A stretch of 64,000 bases of DNA from Farysia itapuensis (lineage: Eukaryota > Basidiomycota > Ustilaginomycetes > Ustilaginales > Ustilaginaceae), in the NCBI GenBank assembly GCA_023212645.1, contig JALBYC010000003.1, positions 496,001 through 560,000 of the forward strand. The letters run 5' to 3'. A program made the position numbers and the translations under genes. The stretch's first letter is position 1; every line of letters starts with the position of its first letter. Under the pieces are notes generated by a model, which searched no databases, was not told the DNA's origin, and saw only the letters and a list, made by a program, of their open reading frames with translations. This document shows positions 49,228-60,827 of the stretch, in pieces.

Positions 49228-51202
49228 TTACCTAGCCTCCAGAGCAGCACATACACCTTGCGTACCAGTTGACCCAAGCGTCTCGACAGTGTGCCAGAAC
49301 GCATAAGCTCTTCGCAAAGAGACGTAATGTGCTGCGGCGGCTGCCAGGATGAGGACGTGGAAGATTTGATGTGAGGCGCCAAAGAGGTCGAATCTGCCGG
49401 GAGCAAAGCGCTCAGGAATACGAGCTGCGTACAACAAAGCACCAACCACGTACAAAGCTCCGGACAGGATTAAGAATCGTAGGCCCATGGTCTCGGTGAT
49501 GGTGCGATAGCCGTAAACAGAGATAGCGTGGGCGACGGGTACGATGGCAGATAGCCCTAAGATCAGGAAGACGGCCGTTCGATAAGGACGATATTTCGGG
49601 GTCGCATAGTGGGGCGCAAGCACCGTGTACATTGCGATTGCGCCCATGACAATGATAGCGACTGAGTAGGCCACTTGAAAGTGCGGATGGCAGTAGAATC
49701 CATAGTGCAAAGCAGGCAAGAAGGAGCCAACGATCATAACGACGATGCCGACATAGTCAAGCTTGTTGAACTGCTTTGAGACACTGTACGAGTGGCACTG
49801 GATAGTATGATAGGTCGCACTGAATCCAAGACAAACAAGAGACGCGAAGAAGAAGACACCAAAAGCGGCGACGTCGATATTGTCCGGAGGTCGAACTGAC
49901 AAGGTCTGTGTCGATGTTGAGACGGCACTAGGGACAGACGAAATACTTGTTTGGCGAGATGAGAACAGGGAAGCAACATTCTGGACAAGCAAGCCTGCAA
50001 TGGAGAAAGGAGCTGATGAAGAAATCTGTTGACAAGCGACCTCATCGTGCGTTGATCTGGTCCGAGACGAATATGAGGCTGATGCGAGGCGCAGGACTTT
50101 GCCTGATACAGTTGTAAAAGTGAGACTGGAAGGGTAAAAGAATGGGTGGTGGGAGACACGCTGAAAGAAGGAGGGAAGTAGGCTAAAGTGCTGGAGTACG
50201 TGGAACGACGTAAGTCCGACAGACACGACAGCACCCCATAGGTGTGTATGAATATTGACTGTGATTAGAAGTAATGTCAGCGCAGAGACGATAAGCAGTT
50301 CAGAGGACTGAGCGACGTACTGGTTTCGTTATGCCAATAAGCCCAAACACTTTTCCAGCATTTGGAGACGGTGTTGTGTTCATAGGTCCTTTCTGCTTCC
50401 GTTTCGGCCACTCCTCCTGGGCGTCTGTACCCCCTGGTGATCCACGCGTTGTCCTGTGACCATGCTGGGAGCTGTGAGTGATCGACCAAGAATGGATTGT
50501 TCGAGTTGGGCACAGCAGCAGAAGAATTACGAAGGCTCGGATCAATACCGTTTCTCCCCACCCGTCCATTCAGCTGCCTCGCACCTTTAATTCCAGCAGC
50601 AACCTGCAGATTGCTAGAGATTTCTCGGATAAAGTACACGGCGATGATCGCCGGGAACAGGATCCAAAGGCCGTTCGGTAGGATCCAATAGACAAAAAGG
50701 GTCTTTAGATCGTTGTGGCCGGTCTTACACCACGAACAGCAGTAATCCTGTCAGAGTACGGAAGGAAGAAGGTGGGTGAGAATCAAAGCGGGCAAGTGCC
50801 TTATGCCACACTTACGTTCAGAACATAGAGGATCGTCTTGCTGAGTGTCATAGTGACAGTGATCAGTCCCCAAATGGGAGCTACGGCCAGGGAAGACTCG
50901 GTCGCTTTGACGTGAGCGAGATAAATGTATAGCAGGTTGAGAAAACTCTCGCCAACATTCATCAGCGACTGGGCAGCCGGGAAGCCATCTTTCGAGTCCC
51001 AGGACGGGAGACCATAAATGTAGTCGACGTCCATGTAGAGCGCGTAGGGCGACCAGATCCAGTGGAGGTCACCGCCCTTCATCGATCTTGGACGGAGCAG
51101 AATGTAGCCGACATCCCATGCGACGACGAAGCTACTCAGCAATAGCCATGCAGAGACCAAGGTGTGAGGTTTGTGAGTGGAGACCATTTTACTTTCAGGC
51201 AT
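49228..51202 (-). CDS. EXPERA-PAQR fusion membrane protein (three exons)
   Basis: Exons are 50816-51202, 50321-50747 and 49228-50258 on the minus strand, all GT-AG, giving 614 residues. Residues 1-175 are an EXPERA domain (EBP/TMEM97 type): WDVGYILLRPRSMKGGDLHWIW, YALYMDVDYIYGL, AAQSLMNVGESFLN, SKTILYVLN then DYCCSWCKTGHNDLKT, and YWILPNGLW. A Ser/Asn linker follows. Residues ~222-614 are a PAQR/Izh receptor: LPAWSQDNAWITRGYRR, WHNETINIHTHLWG across the second splice, SATYHT with Ser418 and His422, Asp439 in LDYVG, and HQIFH at 568-572, the zinc site. There is no stop between the parts and no Met precedes the PAQR section in its exon. The loop between PAQR helices 1 and 2 is about 90 residues longer than usual. 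Confidence 0.85.
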
Positions 51203-51415
51203 AGTGAGCGAACTGAACGAAGGTGTACAAAGTAACGACCGTGACGGATGCAGTAGGAGAGCTAGTCTGGAATCGGATGATGTCGACGCGTGTGATATTC
51301 CGGCAACCTTCACGACCCCCGCTTTTTCCAATTCCCGCTTTCCGTTTTCCGGCCTCATGCTCAGATTGTCTGTATGGTTGCATTGCATTACAGAAGGTTA
51401 CATCTCTTTCTCTCT

Positions 51416-52342
51416 CTATATATCGTCATGGTCGTCATCCATTGCCAGTGTGCCAGCACGGCGTTCGAGCTCTTCGCGTTCTTCGACTTCTCTGCGCTCC
51501 TTCTCTCGTTGTTCCCGGGTGTATAGACTCCAATCGACCTCGACAGCCCCCTCTTCGTCGTCGTAGCGCGACTCGTCCTCTTCCAGTGTGCCACCCTTCT
51601 CGAAAAGTTGCTTTCCGCTTGGCTTGACTTTCGTCTTCTTGTATTCTTCACGCTCCTTGGCTGACATCTTCTGCATCTTGGCCTCTTCTTCCTTTCGTTC
51701 TCTCTCTTTCTGTTCCGCTTCGAAAACTCGACGCCATTCGGAAAACCGTTCCGCTGTAACAGCGGTACCTCGGAACTTCTCTGCTTCCGCTTCGATTTCG
51801 GCTTCTCTTCTTGCGCTAGCTTCAGATTCCAGCTCGCTGACACGCCTTTGAATAAAGGTGGTCAGGCTCTCGCGCAGATGCGAGGCCAGAGTGAATACCA
51901 TAGCTAAGCCCAAAGAATCTTGAGCAACCTCGTCCAGCCCTGTTTGAAGTTTTTGTACGCTTGGCCTTCCAATGCTTTGCTGAATAGCTTCCGTCAAACT
52001 CTCTTCATCGTCCTCGTCGTCACCCAAGGGAGGTCCCAGAACACCTTTTGTGTCTTTGACCACATATATTGACATACCAGGAGGCGCATCTGGATAGTCT
52101 TCTGTGTACTTGATATGCAGAGAGAGTTGTATTGGAGATGGCGATCCATCCTCTATGCTCTCCTTGGGTGCTTCACCCAGCTCCAGTCCAATAGCAAACA
52201 AGAGCGGCAGGACGTCTTCTTCGGGCTCTATGCGGATTCGTAACTCTTCCGGTGTTACCTTCTCGAGCTCGTCAATGTAAATGCTTTCGAGAACTTCCAA
52301 TTCTTCGGCCAGAACAGCCTCGTGCTCCTCCTGGGACGGCAT
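51416..52342 (-). CDS. RWD domain protein, Gir2/RWDD1-like
   Basis: The 308-residue frame begins HEAVLAEELEVLESIYIDEL, the RWD-domain start. The family YPDAPPG turn lies at about residues 94-100. The middle and C-terminal part is a charged helix (AEKFRGTAVTAERFSEWR; KMSAKEREEYKKTKVKPSGKQLFE) and an acidic end, matching Gir2/RWDD1, which binds DRG/Rbg GTPases and Gcn1 in translation control. The FRGTAVTAE..FxxW and SGKQLFE motifs are hallmarks of this group. Length is slightly greater than yeast Gir2 (265). Confidence 0.85.
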   Translation of the reverse strand: MPSQEEHEAVLAEELEVLESIYIDELEKVTPEELRIRIEPEEDVLPLLFAIGLELGEAPKESIEDGSPSPIQLSLHIKYTEDYPDAPPGMSIYVVKDTKGVLGPPLGDDEDDEESLTEAIQQSIGRPSVQKLQTGLDEVAQDSLGLAMVFTLASHLRESLTTFIQRRVSELESEASARREAEIEAEAEKFRGTAVTAERFSEWRRVFEAEQKERERKEEEAKMQKMSAKEREEYKKTKVKPSGKQLFEKGGTLEEDESRYDDEEGAVEVDWSLYTREQREKERREVEEREELERRAGTLAMDDDHDDI

Positions 52343-52880
52343 TGAGGCGACTGTTGCGGCTAAAGGGTTCTCGACTTGTATGGATTAGAAGTGTCAAGAA
52401 GATCTCGCCGTATACTTTGGAAAATTGCATCGAATGCTGAAAATTCGTGAGCCATATGTAAGATCGACATTTTGCGAAAGCGTGGCGCGTGGCTCGTGGC
52501 TGCGTGTAGCGTGACTGCGTGAGCATATCAGTGTGAGTATATGAGTGCGTGAGTACGTGAGTGCAGCGCATGTCGACTTGTGGAGTCTCGCACAGTCACT
52601 CTAGCCCTCAATTACATTCCGTCACATCGGTCACCAAATACATCGCGAAGGAGCTCAGGAGATTAATCAAACCCCAGCCTACTGCGCTGCCCTGGGGTCC
52701 TCGTCGACATAGTCCTGGTATTCCCGTCTGTATCCACTTGGCCACAACGGCAAACTCTGCACCGGGTCACGTTGCGGATCTAGATTCCGCTAACATCCCG
52801 TTCAAGATTGCTCGAGGCTTTCTTCTTTTCGAGTAGAACCTTCCGCGTCGAGACCAGTCTCGTTCGTGCGTCTCGCAGAC
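52343..52880. other. Divergent promoter region with GTGAGT-like repeats
   Basis: It lies between the RWD and Rab4 starts. Bases ~52495-52565 hold degenerate GTGAGTATATG/GTGCGTGAGTAC units. No gene is seen. Confidence 0.5.
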
Positions 52881-53826
<946 letters not shown>

Positions 53827-53948
53827 CAGCTGTCTCTCTTTTGCATGCATGCTCCTACTCAACATTATACCATAATGCTTGGCGTTCTCTAATCGTCACT
53901 ATCTTCTATATTGTTATTTGGTCTGATTGCCAGGAAACTTGGGCAACT

Positions 53949-54560
53949 CTAGAGCTGCAAGTACTTCTTCTTGATCAAGTACTCGGTGATGATTCGGACA
54001 GAGTCCTCAATCGAGGTCTTGTCGGCATCGATGTGGATTTCTGGGCTCTCTGGTTTCTCATAAGGTGCAGAGATGCCGGTGAATTCCTTGATCTGGCCGG
54101 CTTTCGCCTTTTTGTACAGTCCTTTTGGGTCACGGCTTTCGCAAGTCTCGATGGAAGCATCGACAAAGACTTCGACGAAAGGAAGCTGGGGAACGTGGGC
54201 TTCGTGCAGCTTGCGAGCGATGGCTCGGTCGGCCTTGTATGGCGAAATAAATGAGGTGATTGTGATAGTGGTCGATGATGCGAACAAAAGCGAGACCTCT
54301 GAAATTCGGCGGATGTTCTCCTCACGATCTTGAGGCGAGAATCCTAGATCCTTGTTAAGTCCAAATCGGATGTTGTCTCCGTCAAGGCGGTAGGCAGATT
54401 TCTTGAGCTGAAGCAGGTGCTGTTCGAGCGCAGTTGCGATGGTAGACTTGCCGGACGCCGAAAGCCCAGTGAGCCAGATGGTCAGACCAGTCTGATTGAG
54501 CAGCGACGATCTCTCGTCGTAAGTGACGTGACCAGGGTGGAAGGTGATATTAGTAGCCAT
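53949..54560 (-). CDS. MET14: Adenylylsulfate (APS) kinase
   Basis: The 203-residue protein has P-loop GLSASGKST (residues 32-40), the [17 protein letters not shown] and [11 protein letters not shown] substrate motifs, and a conserved [11 protein letters not shown] lid. It phosphorylates APS to PAPS with ATP in sulfate assimilation, in the cytosol. Length fits yeast Met14 (202). It is intronless and has no sulfurylase domain. Confidence 0.97.
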   Translation of the reverse strand: MATNITFHPGHVTYDERSSLLNQTGLTIWLTGLSASGKSTIATALEQHLLQLKKSAYRLDGDNIRFGLNKDLGFSPQDREENIRRISEVSLLFASSTTITITSFISPYKADRAIARKLHEAHVPQLPFVEVFVDASIETCESRDPKGLYKKAKAGQIKEFTGISAPYEKPESPEIHIDADKTSIEDSVRIITEYLIKKKYLQL

Positions 54561-54918
54561 GTTTGCTTCAGATCTGGGTTGATGGTAGTGTTCAGAAGAT
54601 TTGTAGCCTGTCTAGTCGGGATAAGATTTGCTATGCGTCAGTGCAGAGTAGATCTTCCGGCTACAACCGCGGAACGCGGAATGGCGCAATCTCAAATCAC
54701 ATTGTTTTGGATCCAGAGCGATCAGAAAACCGAAATTTCCACGTGACTGTGGTACCAAGCTCAAGCTCAGAACGCTAGCTGAGTGCAGCTGTCATTTCGT
54801 GGAGATACATGCCGCAATGCAAGCGCAATTACGACGAGAGCGTCTTCGCGGCAAGCACACAAACCGCATCAGCTATCAACAGATTCTTTGCGTTTAGGCA
54901 GCACCCTCACTCACATTT
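54561..54918. other. Divergent promoter region
   Basis: It lies between the starts of MET14 and the HTD2-like gene. No motif was confirmed and no gene is seen. Confidence 0.4.
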
Positions 54919-56140
54919 ATGGTCGTGATCTTTGGCAAGATGCTTTCTCGCGTGTCTCGCTGCACAGCTGAGGCATCCTCACCTCTTTTTTCCGCTTCCG
55001 GCCTAAGTCGAGCATATCTGCACTCGACAAGTCCAGTGCGCAGCACAGCTGCAACACAACAGACGCTTGAAGAATGGTCGAGGCAAGTGCAGTCGAGAAC
55101 TACAAAGATGTACGATACGACAGATCTCAACAAAGCGCGCCAGCTCGCACTGTGCTTGCCCGATGCACGTAAAACCAGCCCAGAGTCAAGGGATGCACCA
55201 AAGCACACCGCAGATGCAGTCCTTGCCCTGCGTATTGGCGATGCTGCGCCGCTCGGGTCAGAACTAGTTCTGTTCAATCCCCTTCTTTCCGAACACGAAC
55301 TTGGATCTGACGGAACGGAGCGAACATTCGGACCCCCTGGAGGTTTGGACCAGAGGATGTGGGCCAGTGGCTCGTTTGCTTTTGAGCAGGGCAATGAACT
55401 CAGAATTGGCGATCGTCTAGAGTGCCAGGTCGAGATGGAGAAAGTGGAACCCAAGTCTGGAACAAAAACAGGTAAGATGGTGCTGGTCACCCGGAAACTC
55501 GTCTACTCGAACGACAAGGGAGTTGTGTCGACAGAGAGAAGGTGCCATGTCTACCGCAAATCAAAGTCCATGAAAGAGCATGAGTCTCTTGCTGCAGCCT
55601 CTGCTCAGTCTCAGGCTCTGCAAACGCCGATAGGTAAGTTTTGTCTCGAACGATAGACAAGCATCCGATAACACAAAGTATCGGTTGAACTGATTCGATC
55701 GTACTCCCAGTAGCAGAAGCAGCATCAGACTTCGGATGGGACTATTATGCGACCCGTGCAACGCTGTTTAGATATTCAGCCGCCACGTTCAACGCTCATC
55801 GCATTCATCTCGATCCCGAGTACTGTCGGAACGTTGAAGGCCATTCAGGTACGCTGCAATTCCGCTCCTACTTATGAACGAGCTAGCCATTGACGTTTAC
55901 ACTTTGACAGACTGCCTCGTACACGGTCCCTTGACAGCTACGCTGCTTATGAATTTGATGACAGCTTCCGCGGCATGCGGAATCAGGTCGTTCGAATACA
56001 GAGCAACTGCACCCATAATTGTCGAGCAGGCGATCCGTCTGCGCGGTAAGTGGACACAGAATGACCGTAGCGCAGCAGATTTGTGGGCTTTAAACGAAGC
56101 GGGCACAGTCTGCATGAAAGCGAAAGCAACGATACATTAG
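54919..56140 (+). CDS. HTD2: Mitochondrial 3-hydroxyacyl-thioester dehydratase (type II FAS), three exons
   Basis: Exons 54919-55633, 55711-55848 and 55911-56140 give 360 residues; a second ATG at 54940 may be the start. The N-terminus is Arg/Ser-rich without acids (LSRVSRCTAEA, YLHSTSPVRS), a typical mitochondrial presequence. The hot-dog catalytic region is split over the introns: LFRYSAATFNAHRIHLDPEY, with the active His, then DCLVHGPLTATLLMNL. The family is yeast Htd2, which dehydrates hydroxyacyl-ACP in mitochondrial fatty-acid synthesis that supplies lipoate. The splice sites restore the motif exactly. It is tail-to-tail with MsrB, 19 bases apart. Confidence 0.92.
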
Positions 56141-56159
56141 ACACGACGAGAAACTAGCA

Positions 56160-56813
56160 TTAGATCTTTGCATCATCTTCAGCAAACTTGAGAGAGACAC
56201 TGTTCACACAGTGACGCTCGTTTGTGGGAGTCTTGAATCCTTCTCCCTTGAAGACGTGGCCGAGATGGCCACCGCAGCTGTTACAGGTTATCTCAATGCG
56301 TTCCATTCCCCAGCTTCGGTCGCTGTGGCGATTGATAGCACCGGGGATAGCGTCGAAAAAGGCAGGCCATCCACAGCCAGAATCGAATTTGGTTGTAGCT
56401 TTATATAGAGGACTGTCACAGCCAGCACATGTGTAGACACCGTCCTTTGGGTAGTGCTTGTTGAATTTGCCAGTCCCAGCAGCCTCGGTGCCTTTCTCGC
56501 GCAAGATTCGGAATTGCTCTGGGTTGAGCTTAGCACGCCACTCGGACTCGGGCAGGCCTTTAGAAAACGATTCCGGGGCGCTTTGCGAAGCTGAGCTTCC
56601 CATTTTGAAAGATTGAGAAGGTGTCGTAGAGAAGAGTCGATTAGAGAAGAGGTCCAGATGAGTGGCGCCAGTCAGTGCACGGCCGGTAGACGTGTGCAAT
56701 AATCCCAATGAAAGAGCGCCAGCAGCAGTAGCCGAGGCAATAAGAATAGTTCGACGAGTGAGAGAAGGCAAAAGTTGCAGCTTTGCTGTATGACTAGGCC
56801 TAGTCAGGAGCAT
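56160..56813 (-). CDS. Methionine-R-sulfoxide reductase B
   Basis: The 217-residue protein has the MsrB core from about 85: two zinc pairs (CAGC and CNSC), GCGWPAFFDA and the catalytic RHCVNSVSL. The core reduces methionine-R-sulfoxide with thioredoxin. The first 70 residues hold an Arg-rich leader and a hydrophobic stretch (ILIASATAAGALSLGLLH), a presequence or membrane anchor. A second ATG at residue 71 (MGSSAS) would give a cytosolic form, so two destinations are possible. Confidence 0.95.
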   Translation of the reverse strand: MLLTRPSHTAKLQLLPSLTRRTILIASATAAGALSLGLLHTSTGRALTGATHLDLFSNRLFSTTPSQSFKMGSSASQSAPESFSKGLPESEWRAKLNPEQFRILREKGTEAAGTGKFNKHYPKDGVYTCAGCDSPLYKATTKFDSGCGWPAFFDAIPGAINRHSDRSWGMERIEITCNSCGGHLGHVFKGEGFKTPTNERHCVNSVSLKFAEDDAKI

Positions 56814-57161
56814 GAGATGGTCAGAGGTTAGATGTCGTGTGCAATAGTGGCACGATTACCGTTTTACTGAGCACAAGCGCACTAGTGCACTAGCTGACCT
56901 GTGTCCCGAGGACTTAACAAACCTCGAAAACCTCCACTTGAAATTTGTCACTCTAACAAAGTCATTGCTAAACCTTGCATAATTTTGTTGTAGTTTGCGC
57001 GCTTGCTAGCTTGCTAGCTTTGGCGCGAGAGGACGTGGACGCGTTGGATTTTTTGACGCGTAGAGTAGACAAACTGGGCGTTGGCCGAATGCCAAAAGGT
57101 GGCGAAGCATTCGCTCATCTTCCTGCCTCCAACATCCATCGCAAGGAGGGTGCGTATTGCC
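56814..57161. other. Divergent promoter region
   Basis: It lies between the MsrB and Cdt2-like starts. No gene is supported; the frame of the Cdt2-like gene is open back to 57081 but has no ATG there. Confidence 0.4.
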
Positions 57162-59255
57162 ATGTTGTCACCTCCATCATCACCGTCAGTACTGGCAAGC
57201 ACCTCCCGACACAACATCGTTCGTCATCAGGTGACCTTGCGCGGTCAAAAGTCCATACGACTCTTCTTAGGTCATGACTCTGACACGGACAACAACGACG
57301 AAGATGACGAAGCCCTTTTATCGCCTCTCGTGTCGTCCTCACATGCTCGCTATGCTCTAGAAGGTCCGTCTATGTCACCAAGAAAGCATAGAACACTCAG
57401 CAGTCCTGGCCAGAAAGCTAATTTGCCAAAATCGATCTCGATGGGCGTCTTAGTTAGCCCTAACAAGCGGCAGAAGACTTTCCTCGTCCGCGGCAACGTA
57501 ACGCCATCGAAGGCTTTCAGCATATTCAAAGCAGCAAAGCAGCGCAGACATCAGGAGATCTCGCTCGCTCATCATGGTATGATGACGCCGCCGAATTCTT
57601 CCCCGCTCGAGCCGATCCGCCTGCTTGATCGCCCTGAAGAAAGCAGTCCAAGCAAGCGCTCCACAAGTACAGGAAGCTTTGTGCTACACTCTTCGCCAAT
57701 CATGCTGCAATCTTCGTTGCGCTCGCAATCCTTCAACGCATCTAGTTCGTCTCGAAAACCAGTACCCATCCGACGCTCGGCCTTTGCAAGTAGCCCAGCT
57801 GTGTTGCCTACGTCAATGCATGGTCTAGGTGCATGGTCCTCTTCACAAGCTCATAGGTCGAATGTTGGCCGAGCGCCCCTTGACTCTACTGTGTTCCTCG
57901 AAAGCTTCGTCTCGCCAGCCTCTGCATGCGACGAGATCGCTTCTGGTCGTGCAGAGGATGGAAATGCTCACCCAATCTCTGCAGCATACAGCTATTCATC
58001 ACGCTCAGTCCACCCGTCAGCGCAATGGCTGGCAGTGGGAGACGATGAAGGGCGTATCACGCTTGTCAATACCTTGCCTGCACAGGACCTTTCCGCAGAC
58101 GCTTATTCGCAGCATCCTCAGTGGGAAGCCACTCCTGACGCAGCAGTCTTTGAGCTGACATGGAGATTTGATGACCGAGTGCTGTTATCCGGTTCCAGCG
58201 ACTACACCATCCGAAGCTGGGACACAGAGCATCAAACCTGTACTGGTCTCTTTTCTGGACATACGGGCTCGCCGCGAACGATTGTGTATGACCCCACAAC
58301 GAACGGTGATGGCGGATGCGGCAATATCTTCGCAAGCGCAGGAAGAGATGGCTCCATTCGCGTTTGGGATGCCCGTGTGGGCTCTAGTTCGTGCAGTCAG
58401 TGCTCGGGATACTCCGGACAAGATCCCGTCATGTCTATTGACGCTGCTCATTCTGCCGTTAGCTACAATAAGTCAAAGCGAGGCGTCAAGCGTCAAATGC
58501 CTGTGCGCAGTGGGGTCACCGCTCTTGCCTATCTGCCAGATGGGAACGGTCATAAGCTACTCAGCGGCGGGTCATCCAACGCCGTAGTCAAGTGTTGGGA
58601 TCTTCGCAATCTTCTTCCAGAATCTGTATCCCAGACAAATCTCGAAGCTCCGATTTCCGCTCTGGATCCATCAGACGCTTGGGCAACACCGGACCTGTCA
58701 ATCTTGACACCTGAACATCATCGTCGACCGCACGGCCTGTCGCAGATTATCGCCTCTGCAACACATCTCTACGCTTCTTGCACTGGCGGACGAATATACA
58801 GTCTGCCTTTGGCTTCCTTCCTTGACCAGCACTTTGATGTCAGTGGTTTGCATACGCTGTACGACCCTGTTCAGTGTCAAAACACACTGTTCTCGAGGAT
58901 GTCGCTTTTCAACGATCAATTCCTTGCCGTCGGTTGTAATTCGGGCGACATTGCATTGTGGGATGTGCAACGTCCTCGAGCACCGCCAATCGCAAGTGAA
59001 GACGATGAAAGGGACTTGGAAGAAGAACGTCACACGGCCAGAGATTTCGACTTAGGCATAAGCCACAAGTCGCAGCACTCGGAAGCGACCATTCTCACTG
59101 GCGGTCACGCTAAGAACACCGAAGTCAATTCAGTCGCTTGGTCAAATGGGCCCAATGGTCCAACTCTCAGCTCTGTCGGCGACGATACAAACGTGCGCTC
59201 TTGGTACCCTGATCGAGCACTTCGCCAGCACATTCTCACGACTTCTCTGCATTAA
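57162..59255 (+). CDS. WD40 protein of the Cdt2 type (CRL4 substrate receptor)
   Basis: The ATG at 57162 gives 697 residues. Residues 1-290 are disordered, with many SP/TP sites. WD40 repeats begin near 300 and include LLSGSSDYTIRSWD, FASAGRDGSIRVWDAR and LLSGGSSNAVVKCWDLR, the last two with WDxR motifs that contact DDB1. The insert between them and the ending VGDDTNVRSW fit Cdt2 of fission yeast and animals, which targets Cdt1 and Spd1 or p21 on chromatin for ubiquitination. Function is by homology of layout. It is tail-to-tail with DPH7, 46 bases apart. Confidence 0.8.
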   Translation: MLSPPSSPSVLASTSRHNIVRHQVTLRGQKSIRLFLGHDSDTDNNDEDDEALLSPLVSSSHARYALEGPSMSPRKHRTLSSPGQKANLPKSISMGVLVSPNKRQKTFLVRGNVTPSKAFSIFKAAKQRRHQEISLAHHGMMTPPNSSPLEPIRLLDRPEESSPSKRSTSTGSFVLHSSPIMLQSSLRSQSFNASSSSRKPVPIRRSAFASSPAVLPTSMHGLGAWSSSQAHRSNVGRAPLDSTVFLESFVSPASACDEIASGRAEDGNAHPISAAYSYSSRSVHPSAQWLAVGDDEGRITLVNTLPAQDLSADAYSQHPQWEATPDAAVFELTWRFDDRVLLSGSSDYTIRSWDTEHQTCTGLFSGHTGSPRTIVYDPTTNGDGGCGNIFASAGRDGSIRVWDARVGSSSCSQCSGYSGQDPVMSIDAAHSAVSYNKSKRGVKRQMPVRSGVTALAYLPDGNGHKLLSGGSSNAVVKCWDLRNLLPESVSQTNLEAPISALDPSDAWATPDLSILTPEHHRRPHGLSQIIASATHLYASCTGGRIYSLPLASFLDQHFDVSGLHTLYDPVQCQNTLFSRMSLFNDQFLAVGCNSGDIALWDVQRPRAPPIASEDDERDLEEERHTARDFDLGISHKSQHSEATILTGGHAKNTEVNSVAWSNGPNGPTLSSVGDDTNVRSWYPDRALRQHILTTSLH

Positions 59256-59301
59256 TTCCCTGCAAGCCTTATACCACCACATTCATCACATTCCATTTGC
59301 A

Positions 59302-60827
59302 TTACAACGAAGAACGCCAGATGTGGAGTGTAGCATCATAGAATGAGCAGCTGTATATCAGCCTGTGCTCTGCGTCTTGGTCGTCGTCAGTATGACGGTC
59401 CCAGTCACATCCATAAGCCAGACTGGAATGAGCATCGAAGCGCTGTACTACCTCAAAGTCGGAACCTCTTATCGCAGTAGATTGTGTGTCTGGATCAGAA
59501 AGCCGGTCAAGTGAGACGACTTTGAATCCATCATGCATGCAACCTACCAACAACCTTGCTGAATTTCTCGGATGCCATTTCACCCGCCAGATGCCGCCTC
59601 CTACGTCCGTTTTACAAAGTGGCCGCTGGGCGCTGCGAGCATCAAACAGGCGTAATTTCCCGTCGTAGCTTCCGACTGCCCATAAGTGCTGGCGCGTGTG
59701 GCTGCTCTGAAGCGTCGTGACCCCTCCGTCGAAGCATTTGGTAGTGGTGAAGGTTGATTTCCTACCTGAAGCGTTGTTCGGTGAGCGGAGGTCCCAACCA
59801 CGAAGACAAAGGTCGTCCCCGCCTGACCAGACTACAGAACCAGAAGACCAGCAGTCAAATCCGACGATCCATGCTTCGTATTCGTGTGCTTTCCAAGTTT
59901 CGAGCCCGCGTGGTTGAGACGCATATGGCGCATTCAAAGCAGCATGGGCAGCAAACAACGCCTCCTCCCGCTCGTCTTCGCTACTTTGCTCCCAATCGTC
60001 TTTGTCGTTAATGCTGGCTGAAGCGAGGCTCTCCTCGGCGGAGTAATCCCTTGCGTCCGTTGAGATATCGCTGCTCAACGCTGCCTCTAGGCTTGGAAGA
60101 TGACACAGAGAGCCATCACTTTGCGAGGTCACCAGGCTTGTGTCGTGTTGAGCGTTCAAATCAGGATTGGGGCCCAAGTGATACCCGTGGGGTACTCCGC
60201 CAAGACGATCGCTCCAGTCCAAACTCAGGCACAGTTTCTTGCCGTTCATGTTGTTCATATTCAGTGTCCGTAGGTGCTCGAGTTTGTCGTTGGTATGTGC
60301 AAGCCGCTGCAGCTCGACCTCTCCCCGAGCATTTGCTATCCCCAAGGTGGTACGTCGGGCGGAGCCAGTGACGTCGCGGAAGGGCGAGGTGATTGACCAC
60401 TTCATGTCCAATATCGCAGGAGTCTGTAAGGTTTCAAGTGTCTGGCAGCTAAGCTTGCGGTCTTCAAACTTCCTCGTAACGTTGTCTGCATTCACACGAT
60501 GCAACCCACACGTCCCACGTCTGGTATAAGTTGGCGAGAAAGCGGCATCTTTTGTATCGATCTGATCTTCATCCGTAGCGACTCCATCGCTCAACACCTT
60601 TGTTTCATCGCCGGTCTTACCGCCAGCGCAAGCATCAATCTCTTCCTTGTCCACCTGATACGTTCCAAGAGCAAACAGTCCACGAACGCCAGGAACAGCT
60701 TCGACGGAGTCGGCACATAGCCCTGTTGACGCTGTGTAGAGCGACTCTGCTTCTTCTTGGCACGCATATTTTCAACGGTCGTTAGCTCTCTACGCCTGGT
60801 CACTGAGCTTTCCTTTGACTTACGCAT
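59302..60827 (-). CDS. DPH7: Diphthamide biosynthesis protein 7 (two exons)
   Basis: Exon 1 is four bases (60824-60827, ATG plus C); the intron at 60747-60823 begins GTAAGT, contains a CTAAC branch-like site and ends CAG. Exon 2 is 59302-60746. The product has 482 residues. The splice gives MQSLYTAST, then ADSVEAVPGVRGLFALGTYQVD, the typical Dph7 start. WD40 repeats follow, including VWSGGDDLCLRGWDLR and LWAVGSYDGKLRLFDAR, and the hallmark end SLAYGCDWDR and CSFYDATLHIWR. Dph7 is the methylesterase that converts methylated diphthine before amidation on eEF2. Confidence 0.92.

Noticed and set aside
50801..50820. Stop after VLNVSVA as the end of a separate EXPERA gene
   Set aside because: It lies in the intron; ending there removes the conserved DYCCSWCKTGHND segment and the fourth helix.
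57081..57161. N-terminal extension of the Cdt2-like frame
   Set aside because: It starts at TTG; the ATG at 57162 is the first usable start.
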